Position numbers and translations under genes: made by a program
Source: Methylobacterium radiotolerans JCM 2831
Lineage (GTDB): Bacteria > Pseudomonadota > Alphaproteobacteria > Rhizobiales > Beijerinckiaceae
NCBI RefSeq assembly: GCF_000019725.1
Contig: NC_010518.1
Coordinates: forward strand, 1-36,410
Direction of reading: 5' to 3'
Length of the DNA stretch: 36,410 nt
Part shown: positions 7,700 to 16,090 of the stretch, one piece after another
Layout: every line of letters begins with the position of its first letter
Numbering within the stretch: position 1 is the first letter of the stretch
Notes under the pieces: generated by a model
What the model was told of the DNA's origin: nothing
What the model saw: only the letters and a program-made list of their open reading frames with translations
Databases searched by the model: none

Positions 7700-8890
7700 T
7701 CAGGCCCTTCCGAATGCCGGAGCTCGTGAATGGCGCAGGTTCGCGATGCATAGGGCTACGAGCGTCAGGCCCGCAATGACACTGAGCGCCATGATTGGCC
7801 GGTAGGTCAGCCAAGCCAGTGCGCTGACTGCGGGACCGACGGTCAGTGCCGCGACCAGGGCCATCAGCATAGTCGCCCCCTGGACGATGCCGCCGACTAG
7901 CGGAATGTAGCTCGCCAAGATGTTGACCGGCATGAACAGCGTGAAGAACCCGATGAAGAGCGCGAGGATCGAGGCCGCGCGCCAGAGCCAGATCTCAGAC
8001 TGATTTCTCTCCTGGCCGTGAGCGACCAAGTCGGCCGCGGAATGGGTTCCCGTCTCGGCGAGCAGCATCGCCTGTCCAGTGTGAGTCCTGAAGGGCTCCA
8101 GCCCTGCAGGCTCCTGCTTGCCTATGAAGGAGGCGGCGCCCGCTGGGACGTAGCGGTACGCGATGCGCAAGTCGCCGATCTGCGGTGAGCTGGGATTGCG
8201 ACCGGCGAAGTAAGCGCCTCCAGCGATATGGATAGGGCGACCAAGTGTCCTCTGTAAGTTAGATGCGACGCTGGGGTCCGGTCGGAGGTCGTCCGTTGCC
8301 GGCAAGCGCGAGGTTGCCATCGCTCCCACGGGAAACGCGTTGATGCGAGCGTCACCGGCACCAAAGCTTTGCGATCCGGTCTGCGGGAAAGGCGGATTGT
8401 CGTGGTAGCCTTGCTGATGGAATCTACTTGAGGCTATCGCGTTTTCGGACCAGACGCGCCGATACTCGTATCTCCGGTTGGAGCCGGAATTCTCTTCGCG
8501 CTCCTCCCACTGATACATCTCCACATGCCGTTTGAGCTTCAGGCCGGCGGCGTGCACACCGAGGGCGATGTCGGTTACACCTCCGACACTCGTGGTTGCC
8601 CCCGCCACATAGACGAGATGGCCATCAAGCCCCGGAACGTAGCGGTTCATCGGTGTCGCGCGAACCCGAGCCCCAATTTCATTCAAAGCCTTCTCCACGC
8701 GGACGGAATATCCTTCGAAGACGAAGGTGAGAACGCATGTGATAATGACAATCAATGAGCCAACAAAAAGCGCCGCAAAACTATTTGAAAATGGACTTGA
8801 TGGCCGCTCAGGTTCGTACGTGATGCTGAAGTCTAAATCGGGCTGCCTATGATCGTCATAGACGACGTAATCGCAATCGCCCTCAGCCAT
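7700..8890 (-). CDS. TMEM43-family membrane protein
   Basis: A 396-aa protein of the TMEM43/LUMA family, known from animal nuclear envelope and ER and also found in bacteria, where its function is unknown. One N-terminal helix (about 36-62) is followed by a long soluble domain. That domain has the family's hallmark region RVWSENAIASSRFHQQGYHDNPP (about 144-166) and SFGAGDARINAFPVG. Three or four C-terminal helices follow (about 300-385). This matches the family topology of a large lumenal or periplasmic domain between membrane anchors. The start has a GGTGGTGAG-type site upstream. The truncated gene stub at 7688 follows within 12 nt, so it once headed an operon. Probably an inner-membrane protein. 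Confidence 0.85.
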   Translation of the reverse strand: MAEGDCDYVVYDDHRQPDLDFSITYEPERPSSPFSNSFAALFVGSLIVIITCVLTFVFEGYSVRVEKALNEIGARVRATPMNRYVPGLDGHLVYVAGATTSVGGVTDIALGVHAAGLKLKRHVEMYQWEEREENSGSNRRYEYRRVWSENAIASSRFHQQGYHDNPPFPQTGSQSFGAGDARINAFPVGAMATSRLPATDDLRPDPSVASNLQRTLGRPIHIAGGAYFAGRNPSSPQIGDLRIAYRYVPAGAASFIGKQEPAGLEPFRTHTGQAMLLAETGTHSAADLVAHGQERNQSEIWLWRAASILALFIGFFTLFMPVNILASYIPLVGGIVQGATMLMALVAALTVGPAVSALAWLTYRPIMALSVIAGLTLVALCIANLRHSRAPAFGRA

Positions 8891-9808
8891 CGCTCACCAC
8901 CATCTAACTACACAACAGATGTCGGCTCTAAGGGCTCAGCCCATAAACGTCGGTGACTACGCACACTAGATCTGCGGCGCGTAACGGAAGAATTTTCGTA
9001 GGCGACTAATAGTTAACCAGATGCAATTTCTGGTATGTTCATCAAAAAATTAACATATCCGATTCAGATTTAGATAGAATGAGACTTGATTGGCTGCGGA
9101 GATGTCATGCCATATGCAAGTAGACTATCTGTAGTTCGGACTAGACTGGGTCGGCGCAATCAGAAGGTTGCACAGGAAGACAGGGGCGCCGTTGGCATCA
9201 GTGCTGAATCTTCGCCGCGGCGTCTGCAACGGCCCCTGCCAACGTCCCGACCCGGGTTGAAAATGGGAACCGAAGATCCGGATCTGAGCCCGAGTGAAAC
9301 GCTTGCTTTTTTTATTCGCCAACTCCAGCTATCTCGAAGCCTAGCGTCTATCCATAAAAGCGATAAAGACGAAATTCAAAGTATATCAAACTCAGGGATA
9401 TTTGATTTTGATACCTAGCTTGATATGTAACCGACGTAATGCGTGTTTATATAATAAATTGGCGGTTGAATATTGAGCATCTGATAGGTATTTGCGGTGG
9501 ATTATCGGTATTATTATAGCGAAAACCGAGTCTGTTATGTGACCGACCGATTGCACAGGAGTATAAAACGGATTTTTCTGGCCGTTGGATTAATTTTGTA
9601 TCTGTTTATGGGATAGCGATATTCGTTTATCCGCAGTATTGCACGCACAGGACTCGGATTATTATTGCTCTAGAACTAATTATTGACACTTTGTATTCTT
9701 GTTGTAACTAATTTAAATCTGTCGTGATTAGAGGCTTCGGTTTGCTTGGATGCGCGATCAAAGTCTAATGATCGCCAGACGGCATCCAATTTAACCCACG
9801 GGCCTGCT
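8891..9808. other. Long AT-rich spacer
   Basis: More than 900 bp without a gene I can support. From about 9000 to 9780 base composition is clearly more AT-rich than the rest. A 110-codon frame (9086-9418, plus) shows no domain and lacks codon bias. No tRNA, CRISPR or inverted repeat is evident. It may be a horizontally acquired or decayed segment. Confidence 0.4.
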
Positions 9809-9964
9809 TTATGGCGTGGCGCTGGTCACGGTGAGCATCGGTAGGCCGACGGAAAGCGAACCAGAAGGACTATGCGCGCTGCCGAGCATCAGGTAGGCGC
9901 CGAGTCCGAGGCACATTGAGAGACCGAGAAGTGAAGTCTCGAAGCTGCGATAAATCCATTCCAT
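9809..9964 (-). CDS. 51-aa membrane miniprotein
   Basis: A short frame starting MEWIYRSFETSLLGLSMCLG with a near-ideal ribosome site, GAAGGAGAT, 5 nt before the ATG. One hydrophobic helix (about 8-29) is followed by a polar turn and a second, weaker hydrophobic tail. The strong ribosome site and helix argue for translation. The function is unknown. The longer frame starting at 10003 is less likely because it ignores this site. The IS630 relic begins just upstream and may have removed its promoter. Confidence 0.5.
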   Translation of the reverse strand: MEWIYRSFETSLLGLSMCLGLGAYLMLGSAHSPSGSLSVGLPMLTVTSATP

Positions 9965-10008
9965 GGCGATCTCCTTCGTTTCAGCATCCGTAAGATGCGG
10001 CAATTGCG

Positions 10009-10761
10009 TTGATGGATCGGTGTGCCAGCACGCATGTCCACAGGCTGGACGCGATTTCGTTGCGCGCCGTGCAGCGGATCTGGGACGCTCACCGCCTCCA
10101 GCCGCATCGGCTGCGCACGTTCAAGCGCTCGCGCGACCCCGCCTTCGCCACCAAAGTCGAGGATCTCGTCGGCCTCTACATGGCCCCGCCCGCCCACGCG
10201 GTGGTGTTGTCCATCGATGAGAAAAGCCAGATCCAGGCCCTGGAGCGCACTCGCCCCGACCAGCCTCTCGGATCCGGCCATCCCGCCGCCCAGACCCACG
10301 ACTATACCCGTCACGGCACCACGACGCTGTTTGCCGCCCTCGACGTCCTGGCCGGCACCGTGCTCGGCCGCTGCATGCAGCGCCACCGGAACGGCGAGTT
10401 CATCCGGTTCCTGAACACCATCGAGGCCACCGTCCCGCCCGACAAGGCGATCCACGCGATCCTCGACAACGTCGCCACCCACAAACATCCGAAGGTGCGC
10501 GCCTGGCTTGCCCGGCATCCGCGCTGGACGTTCCACTTCACCCCGACCTCGGCCTCGTAGATCAACGCCGTCGAGGGCTTCTTCTCGGCGCTGACCCGTC
10601 GTCGGTTGCGACGCGGCTCCTTCACCGGCGTCGTCGATCTGCAGACGGCGATCAAACGCTACATCGGCGAACACAACCAGCGCGCCAAACCCTTCGTCTG
10701 GACCAAGCCCGCCGCCGACATCATCGCCGCCGTCAGCCGATCCCCTGAACCATCCGTCTGA
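10009..10761 (+). pseudogene. IS630-family transposase, broken
   Basis: A DDE transposase relic of the IS630 family. Recognisable parts are LRAVQRIWDAHRLQPHRL, VLSIDEKSQIQALERT (first Asp), HAILDNVATHKHPKV (second Asp), HFTPTSAS, then after an in-frame TAG at 10558-10560 INAVEGFFSALTRRRLRRG (catalytic Glu) through to a TGA at 10759-10761. The usual sequence at the break is SASWLNAVEG, so the stop replaces a conserved Trp codon. The N-terminal helix-turn-helix is missing too. Two independent lesions make it inactive. Confidence 0.9.
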
Positions 10762-10768
10762 GTCAGTG

Positions 10769-10825
10769 CACTAGGAACGGGGCCAGCCACGCGTCGAGAT
10801 CCTGCCCCGCTGATCTCTCGGCCAT
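10769..10825 (-). pseudogene. N-terminal scrap of an IS701-type transposase
   Basis: An ATG at 10825 with a GGGAGG ribosome site opens AERSAGQDLDAWLAPFL, which resembles the start of IS701-family transposases (LDAWLAPF is characteristic). It is cut off after about 18 residues at the edge of the IS630 relic, suggesting that element landed in or deleted an IS701 copy. The call rests on a short match. Confidence 0.42.
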
Positions 10826-11341
10826 GTTTGCCTCCCGCAGCGTTGCCGCAGGATCAAAACGCCTTAGGCCCCTCAAAGTGCCCAGGTAGTGCTAGGACGA
10901 GGTGTGATTTCCGGGCCCGTTTGGGTGGCCATCGGTGTCGGTAGACAAGGTGGAGTTTGCGGACACCACTCTCGGACGGACAAATAACCACTTCGCGTCT
11001 GTTGCGGTGATTTTTATAGTCACTTACCTCTCAGAATAGCGATTTTGCAGAATTTGAGCGATAGATATCCAGCTCCCGCGCTCAAATCTTCTCTAGTCCT
11101 GGAAGTCTCATTGCGCGTGGCGAATTTTTATGACGGACGGCCTACATGGTGACAAAATATTCTGAATTTATTTACCAATTTGAAGGGCGCCGGCGCGATA
11201 TTGCTAATAGTGGTCTATGTATCTCGGAAGATCGGACGAACGCAAAATGCCTCTTGTGCTCATTCTCTGCGTCGCTGCTCCTCTAGTCACAACGGTCGTG
11301 TCTCTGCTTTGGGCCGCATATCTGGACCCGCGCGTGTATTA
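10826..11341. other. Intergenic AT-rich spacer
   Basis: About 515 bp with no supported gene. The portion from about 11000 to 11230 is AT-rich. It ends exactly where a second copy of the IS427-type left end begins. Confidence 0.35.
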
Positions 11342-11640
11342 GCGTCCAGACCCATAACGGTGGCGCAGACGGACGGGGGTAATTCATAGCTGCTACGAGA
11401 GGGGTCGGTAGATCAATTTTGGCTGACGGAGAAATAATTCGCAAAGATCGCACCGCTTTTGCCGAACGACACACGGGGCAAGAAGCGCCTGGACGACCGG
11501 CGCGTCATCAGCGGCATTGTCCACGAGCTCAAATCCGGAGGTCGCTGGACCGACATGCCGCGCGACCTCTACGAGCCGAAGGAACTCTCTACAACTTCTT
11601 CGTGCGCTGGGCGGCCAAGAGAGTCTAGGTCGAGCTGTAC
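11342..11640 (+). pseudogene. Decayed 5' third of an IS5/IS427-group element
   Basis: This repeats the first 300 bp of the complete element at 13093, including its left inverted repeat (GCGTCCAGACCCATAAC) and the transposase N-terminus (APLLPNDTRGKKRLDDRRVI and SGIVHELKSGGRWTDMPRDL). It is dead: the start ATG is changed to GTA, a TAA falls where the intact copy has CAG, the frame shifts near 11580, and a Trp codon (VWIG in the intact copy) is TAG near 11627. Similarity fades after about 11640. Same orientation as the complete copy. Confidence 0.85.
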
Positions 11641-11768
11641 TTGCTCTGTAATTATTTAAATTTGTACTAATTTTGAACAATCACAACCGCGCTTCTCGTC
11701 ATGTCTTTGTTGCTTTTTTGTCGCTAGATAAAACATACCATCATTATAAGTAGGCTGCGGGAATCAGT

Positions 11769-12227
11769 ATGTCACAGAGAGTAATTAAGACGGTTTTTCT
11801 AGTCGCCGCTCTTGGGTTGGGGTCCGCTGCTCACGCGGAAAACATCAAAGAATACTACGAGCGGGCTGCTGCAAGTGGGGACAAAGAGGCCATGTTAGAC
11901 CTCGGCTTCCTATACGAGGCTGGACAACTCGCCGATCGAGATCATGCACTAGCTCGGCTTTGGTTCGAAAGGGCGGCCGCCGCTGGCTGCGCCGAAGCCA
12001 TGAACAATCTCGGCAGCTTATACGACACTGGGCATGGAGTGAAGCAGAGTTATAAGCGCGCTGTATATTGGTACAGAAAAGCGGCGACAGCAGGATCTTC
12101 ATCAGGAATGCACAATCTTGGACTTATTTATAGCACTGGCAGTGGCGTTCCTCGCAATTACATGTTAGCGCAATTCTGGTTCTTGCGGGCCGATACCGTT
12201 AAATATCATTATCAGCCAGATAATTAA
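11769..12227 (+). CDS. Secreted Sel1-repeat protein
   Basis: A 152-aa periplasmic protein with a clear signal peptide (VIKTVFLVAALGLGSAAHA, cleavage near residue 23). Three Sel1-like repeats follow, each about 36 residues: ERAAASGDKEAMLDLGFLYE, ERAAAAGCAEAMNNLGSLYD and RKAATAGSSSGMHNLGLIYS. These alpha-alpha hairpins serve as protein-interaction scaffolds. Most family members are longer, so this is a minimal version. The gene lies in a low-GC block with the TonB-C-like gene (54 nt downstream, same strand), suggesting an acquired operon of two exported proteins. Partner unknown. Confidence 0.82.
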   Translation: MSQRVIKTVFLVAALGLGSAAHAENIKEYYERAAASGDKEAMLDLGFLYEAGQLADRDHALARLWFERAAAAGCAEAMNNLGSLYDTGHGVKQSYKRAVYWYRKAATAGSSSGMHNLGLIYSTGSGVPRNYMLAQFWFLRADTVKYHYQPDN

Positions 12228-12281
12228 ATGTAAGAAAATCTAAATGGTTTGATGTAGATATAAACATAAGGTGCTATACAA

Positions 12282-12716
12282 ATGCGCATTGTAGTCACAG
12301 CATTACTCATAACTTGCGGTCTAATTCCAGAAGCAGTAGCGCAAGATGCAGATTGGTCAATACGCGCATCAAATCGTATCGCATTGGTTGCCAGAAACTA
12401 TGCGCTGTACAATGTACCGCGCGGGGATTACGACATAATTGCAAATTTCAAGGTGGATAAGCGTGGGAATATTTCTCAGATTAGGCTCTCGCGGTTCTCT
12501 AAAGATAAATCTATGAACGCTGCCGCAGTCGCAGCCATACAAGCCGCTAGCCCTCTTCCTGCGCCGACGGGAATCAAGCCTGGCGAGGTAGTCGATGTCG
12601 AGCAAACGATTGTATTTCACGTCGAAAAAATGCGACACAAATTTTCAAGTGACGATCGGATGCAAATTCTTACTAAACGACAAAAGTCCATAACTGCGGT
12701 ATGTGGTGGATGCTAG
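12282..12716 (+). CDS. Periplasmic TonB-C-terminal-like protein
   Basis: A 144-aa exported protein. The signal peptide (MRIVVTALLITCGLIPEAVA) is followed by a single domain resembling the TonB C-terminal fold: GDYDIIANFKVDKRGNISQI, SRFSKDKSMNAAAVAAIQAA, PLPAPTGIKPG and a final strand VEQTIVFHV. It has no proline-rich linker or TM anchor, so it is not a normal energy transducer. Stand-alone TonB-C-like periplasmic proteins are common in alphaproteobacteria and are of unclear role. It follows the Sel1-repeat gene and shares its low GC. Family likeness good, role unknown. Confidence 0.7.
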   Translation: MRIVVTALLITCGLIPEAVAQDADWSIRASNRIALVARNYALYNVPRGDYDIIANFKVDKRGNISQIRLSRFSKDKSMNAAAVAAIQAASPLPAPTGIKPGEVVDVEQTIVFHVEKMRHKFSSDDRMQILTKRQKSITAVCGGC

Positions 12717-12825
12717 GTATAATAATCGAGTGTTTTGAACGCGAAAGCCATTCCAGCCGCTCCGCTATGTCTCCAAACTTCGACCCATCCCGCCCCGCCG
12801 ATCGGCGGCCCGGCGAGAGCCGGAG

Positions 12826-13090
12826 TCAGTCCCGGCCGCCGCGGTCGTTGGAGCGGCCCTGCGAGCGCTGGCGAGGTCCGACGGTGGGGTGGGTCCTTAT
12901 CTTCGAGTGGGTCCAGCCGTCCTCCTCCGCGAACAGGCTGATGAAGAGCGGAGCCGCCAGGCTCGGGTCGTTAATCTTGAGCGGGATGTAATCCCGCCCC
13001 TTCCCCGAGCGCTCAGCTCAGCCGGCGCCGATCTCCGCAGTGCCCAAGAAGATGCGGTGCGTCGGTACGTGTTCGCCGCCGCGGCTCTTC
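12826..13090 (-). pseudogene. DUF736-family gene fragment with internal TGA
   Basis: Translation of the minus strand gives THRIFLGTAEIGAG, then an in-frame TGA (13018-13020), then AERSGKGRDYIPLKINDPSL and AAPLFISLFAEEDGWTHSKI to a stop at 12826. This is the C-terminal two thirds of a DUF736 protein, a small protein typical of rhizobial and Methylobacterium plasmids, often near transfer genes. Homologues have Trp at the position of the TGA (GAGW or GAAW). The first 40 or so residues are missing, because the IS427-type element begins at 13093 and what lies beyond it is an IS1182 piece. Non-functional. Confidence 0.72.
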
Positions 13091-13092
13091 TA

Positions 13093-13924
13093 GCGTCCGG
13101 ACCCATAACGGTGGCGCGGACGGCTTGGGTGTGATTCACGGCTCTTGCGGGAGGGGCCGATGGACCATTTCTGGCTGACGGACGAGCAGTTTGCGAGGAT
13201 CGCACCGCTTCTGCCAAACGACACACGGGGCAAGGAGCGCGTGGACGACCGGCGCGTGATCAGCGGCATCGTCCACGTGCTGAAATCTGGAGGGCGCTGG
13301 ACGGACGCGCCACGCGATCTCTACGGGCCGAAGAAGACCCTCTACAATCGCTTCGTGCGCTGGGCGGCCAAGGGGGTCTGGATCGGGCTGTTCGAGACCC
13401 TCGCTCAAGCCGGTGGGCCGCCCTCTCAAGTGCTGATCGACTCCACCGCCGTGAAGGCCCACCGCTGCGCCGCAGGAGGCAAGGGGGGGAGCAGAGCCAA
13501 GCCATCGGTCGCTCGCGGGGCGGGCGCACGACCAAGATCCACGCCCTCACCGACCGCTTCTGCCGTCCGCTCGCGTTCCTGCTGACCGGCGGGCAGGCTG
13601 CCGACTGCAAGGCTGGCGCGCTGCTGCTCGAACGCTTGCCCTCCTGCCGCATCGTGCTGGCGGACAAGGGCTACGACAGCGACGCCATTCGCCGGCAGAT
13701 TGAGGCGGCCGGGGCCGCACCCAACATCCCGCCCAAGATCAACCGCCGCTGGAAGCCGTGCTTCTCCCCGGTGCTCTATCGCGGGCGCAACGCCATCGAG
13801 CGCATGTTCGGCCGCCTCAAGGACTTCCGCCGCATCGCCACCCGCTACGACCGTCTGGCGACCAACTATCTCGCCGCCGTCTGCCTCGCCGCCACCGTCA
13901 GCTACTGGTTATGAGTCCGGACGG
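13093..13924 (+). mobile_element. Complete IS5-family (IS427-type) element
   Basis: An 832-bp element bounded by inverted repeats GCGTCCGGACCCATAAC (left) and, read inward from the right, CCGTCCGGACTCATAAC. It is flanked by TA on both sides (13091-13092 and 13925-13926), consistent with a short target duplication. It encodes one transposase in two overlapping frames. It separates a DUF736 relic from an IS1182 relic. Confidence 0.85.
13160..13914 (+). CDS. IS427-type transposase (programmed -1 frameshift)
   Basis: A DDE transposase expressed from two frames, as is usual for the IS427 group of IS5. Frame one starts MDHFWLTDEQFARIAPLLPN and carries the first catalytic Asp (LIDSTAVKAH). At a run of seven G (13483-13489) a -1 shift joins the second frame: GRSRGGRTTKIHALTDRF, then LADKGYDS (second Asp), and NAIERMFGRLKDFRRIATRY with the catalytic Glu, ending at a TGA at 13914. 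All catalytic residues are present, so it is likely active. The ATG at 13160 is preceded by GGGAGGGG. Confidence 0.85.
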
Positions 13925-13926
13925 TA

Positions 13927-14146
13927 AGAGGTAGCCGTCGAGGTAGAGCTTCATCATCGTCGCCGGGTGGTAGCCGGGCCGGGCCGGCGCAGCCGGCACC
14001 ACGCCGTCAAAACCCAGAGCTGCGAGATCGAGTTCGTCCACGAATAGGTCGATGAGGCGCACCGGATTATACTCGGACACATAGTGTCCAACCGGTTCGG
14101 CAGTAATGTGACTTGGTGGCATCCGCACCCAGACGAACCGCGTCAT
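13927..14146 (-). pseudogene. IS1182-type transposase N-terminal fragment
   Basis: From an ATG at 14146 the minus strand reads MTRFVWVRMPPSHITAE, then LIDLFVDELDLAALGFDGVV and RPGYHPATMMKLYLDGYL. This is the DUF772 N-terminal domain of IS1182-family transposases. The frame is cut after about 70 residues by the IS427-type element at 13924, and the remainder is not found on the other side. Inactive. Confidence 0.82.
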
Positions 14147-14370
14147 GCGAGCCTCCATCGTCACGCAGAGACGACCAGAACTTCTACGGTTTCACACAGT
14201 CTCCACCGACTAGGATAATGATCCTATCGCGTGCTATGTCCGGAAACCGATCGTATTCCCGACAGTGAGCGGGACACGCCACCGAGCGGTCTGAAACGCC
14301 TCGATTTTTGTCGGAGAAACGTGTCGGCTTTTCTATTGCCGGATAAACGCGCTTTTGGCACGATGCCGAC

Positions 14371-14952
14371 ATGCTCGTCGGATATGCTCGCGTCTCCACC
14401 CAGGACCAGAACCTGGACCTCCAGCGCGACGCGCTGACGAAGGCCGGGTGCGAGCGCCTGTTCGAGGAGAAGAAGTCCGGCAAGGCCGGTACCAAGCGCC
14501 CCGCCTTCGATGAGGCGCTAGCCTTCCTGCGCCCCGAGGACGTGCTCGTGGTCTGGAAACTCGATCGCCTCGGCCGCTCTCTGGTCGAGATGATGCGCAC
14601 CATAGACGGCCTGCGCGTGAAGGAGATCCATTTCCGCTCGCTCACCGAGCAGTTCGACTCCGCCACCGCCCACGGCCGGTTCGCCCTGCAGATGCACGGT
14701 GCCATGGCTGAGTACTTTCTCGACCTCAACCGGGAGCGCACCATGGAGGGTCTCAAGGCCGCACTCGCCCGTGGACGCAAGGATGGCCGTCCTAAGAAGC
14801 TTAAGGAGGCCGACCTCGAGGCGGCCCGGGCCATGCTGGCGGCTGGCACGATCAGCGTCGCCGAGATCGCCAAGCGGCTCGGCGTCAATCGCGACACCTT
14901 CTACAGCTACTTCCCCCGCGCTCGCGCCAACGCGCGTTCTGATCAGGCGTGA
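14371..14952 (+). CDS. Serine resolvase/invertase (Tn3-Pin type)
   Basis: A 193-aa small serine recombinase that cuts and rejoins DNA at short sites; plasmid copies usually resolve multimers or cointegrates. The catalytic Ser is in YARVST (residues 4-9) with DQNLDLQRDAL after it. VWKLDRLGRS, FRSLTEQFDSATAHGRF and the E-helix region MHGAMAEYFLDLNRERTMEG complete the catalytic domain. A C-terminal helix-turn-helix (ISVAEIAKRLGVNRDTFYSY) binds DNA. Full length for the family. Its AT-richer upstream 100 bp could hold a res site, but I cannot define subsites. The HNH gene starts 4 nt downstream. Confidence 0.92.
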   Translation: MLVGYARVSTQDQNLDLQRDALTKAGCERLFEEKKSGKAGTKRPAFDEALAFLRPEDVLVVWKLDRLGRSLVEMMRTIDGLRVKEIHFRSLTEQFDSATAHGRFALQMHGAMAEYFLDLNRERTMEGLKAALARGRKDGRPKKLKEADLEAARAMLAAGTISVAEIAKRLGVNRDTFYSYFPRARANARSDQA

Positions 14953-14956
14953 GCCG

Positions 14957-15382
14957 ATGCCGATCCGGCGCGAGCACCGCTTCTTCTACCCGATCGACTG
15001 GCCCCAGCTCTCGGCCCTGATCCGGTTCGGCCGGGCGAAAGGCTGCTGCGAGGGCTGCGGACGGCCGCACGGACGAAGAGTTTTTCACCTCGGCGATGGC
15101 CGCTGGTGGGATGCTGACGCCGGTCGGTGGCGCGACGGTCGGGGGCGCCCGATCCTGGTCGCGTCAGGAGCCGACATCCTCGGAAAAGCTCGTCGCACCC
15201 GCGTCGTCCTCGCTGCGGCCCATCGGGATCATGACACCGCGAACAACACCGGTGCCAACCTCGCGGCCTTCTGCCAGCGCTGCCATATGATCCACGATCG
15301 GCCGGAGCATCGCAGGCGGCGCTGGCGAACGCTGTTTCGGCGCAAGGCGCTCGGGGACCTGTTCGGTGGTCCCTATGCCTGA
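14957..15382 (+). CDS. HNH-endonuclease-like protein
   Basis: A 141-aa protein with a compact zinc-supported HNH motif: CCEGCG (about 31-36), then VLAAAHRDHDTANNTGANLA and FCQRCHMIHD near residues 93-122. The CxxC pairs and the H-N-H order match small HNH proteins found on alphaproteobacterial plasmids and phages. The start at 14957 lies 4 nt after the resolvase stop, so the two are probably co-translated. Without a partner domain the target (phage, plasmid or homing) cannot be inferred. Nuclease activity is plausible, not shown. Confidence 0.78.
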   Translation: MPIRREHRFFYPIDWPQLSALIRFGRAKGCCEGCGRPHGRRVFHLGDGRWWDADAGRWRDGRGRPILVASGADILGKARRTRVVLAAAHRDHDTANNTGANLAAFCQRCHMIHDRPEHRRRRWRTLFRRKALGDLFGGPYA

Positions 15383-15403
15383 ACACGCCGCTGTGGGCGC
15401 CCG

Positions 15404-15859
15404 CTAGACCTGCGAGGCCTGTGCCTTCTGAGGAATGGCACGGTAGCCGCGGTTGAACTGCAAGCTCGCGGCGATCGCCGATCGCCTCTGCGAGTAGCCG
15501 GGGGCCACCATCGGATAGTCGAGCGGAAGGCCCCACTTCGCCCGATACGTCTCCGGCGTCAGCCCACAGGTCGTCAGGTGCCGCTTGAGCGTCTTGTAGC
15601 GCTTGCCATCCTCGAAACTGATCAGCGCCTCGTGCGTGACTGACCTGCGGATCTCGGCCTGCGTGACTTTTCCCGCCGTTGAAGCGGTTGATGCATCGGG
15701 CGTCCCGAGGCCGATCAGTGCATCGGCAGCGCTTGCGATCAGTTCAGCCAAGTCTGAGGCCGGCACGTGGTTGTTCCTGACGTAGGCGCTCACGAGAGTG
15801 GCCGTCATGCGTCCGTAGTCATGCGCCGAAATTGCGTTGGCGATTGTGTCCTGGTTCAT
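15404..15859 (-). CDS. MucR/Ros-family regulator, second paralogue
   Basis: A 151-aa relative of the protein at 4172-4627, convergent with the resolvase-HNH pair. The conserved core is SFEDGKRYKTLKRHLTTCGL, TPETYRAKWGLPLDYPMVAP. As in the paralogue, the first zinc ligand Cys is Ser, and the final His is replaced, here by Cys, so the metal site is degenerate. I start at 15859 (MNQDTIANAI), where GGTGGGGG sits just upstream, and not at the longer frame start 15988, because this gives the same N-terminal length as the paralogue. Expected to bind AT-rich targets. Its regulon is unknown. Confidence 0.86.
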   Translation of the reverse strand: MNQDTIANAISAHDYGRMTATLVSAYVRNNHVPASDLAELIASAADALIGLGTPDASTASTAGKVTQAEIRRSVTHEALISFEDGKRYKTLKRHLTTCGLTPETYRAKWGLPLDYPMVAPGYSQRRSAIAASLQFNRGYRAIPQKAQASQV

Positions 15860-16090
15860 GGTGCCCCCACCTGTAGTAGAACGGCGGGCTGATAGCACAA
15901 TTCGGTTGTTCGCAATCTCGTCGATTGAAGATTGTATCCAGGCGTTGCGGCTCAAACACAGTCGCCGCCTTAAAGTTGGTTTTATCATGGAAATTCTACT
16001 AAAAGTTCAGATCGCTGTTGCAGTACGTTACTCAGGAGTGCGTGGAGGATCTGTTGGCCGCCCTCTCGGGGACAGGCTCTCGTGGGGCAG

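Noticed and set aside
9086..9418. A 110-codon plus-strand frame
   Set aside because: No ribosome site, domain or coding bias; it lies in a decayed AT-rich spacer.
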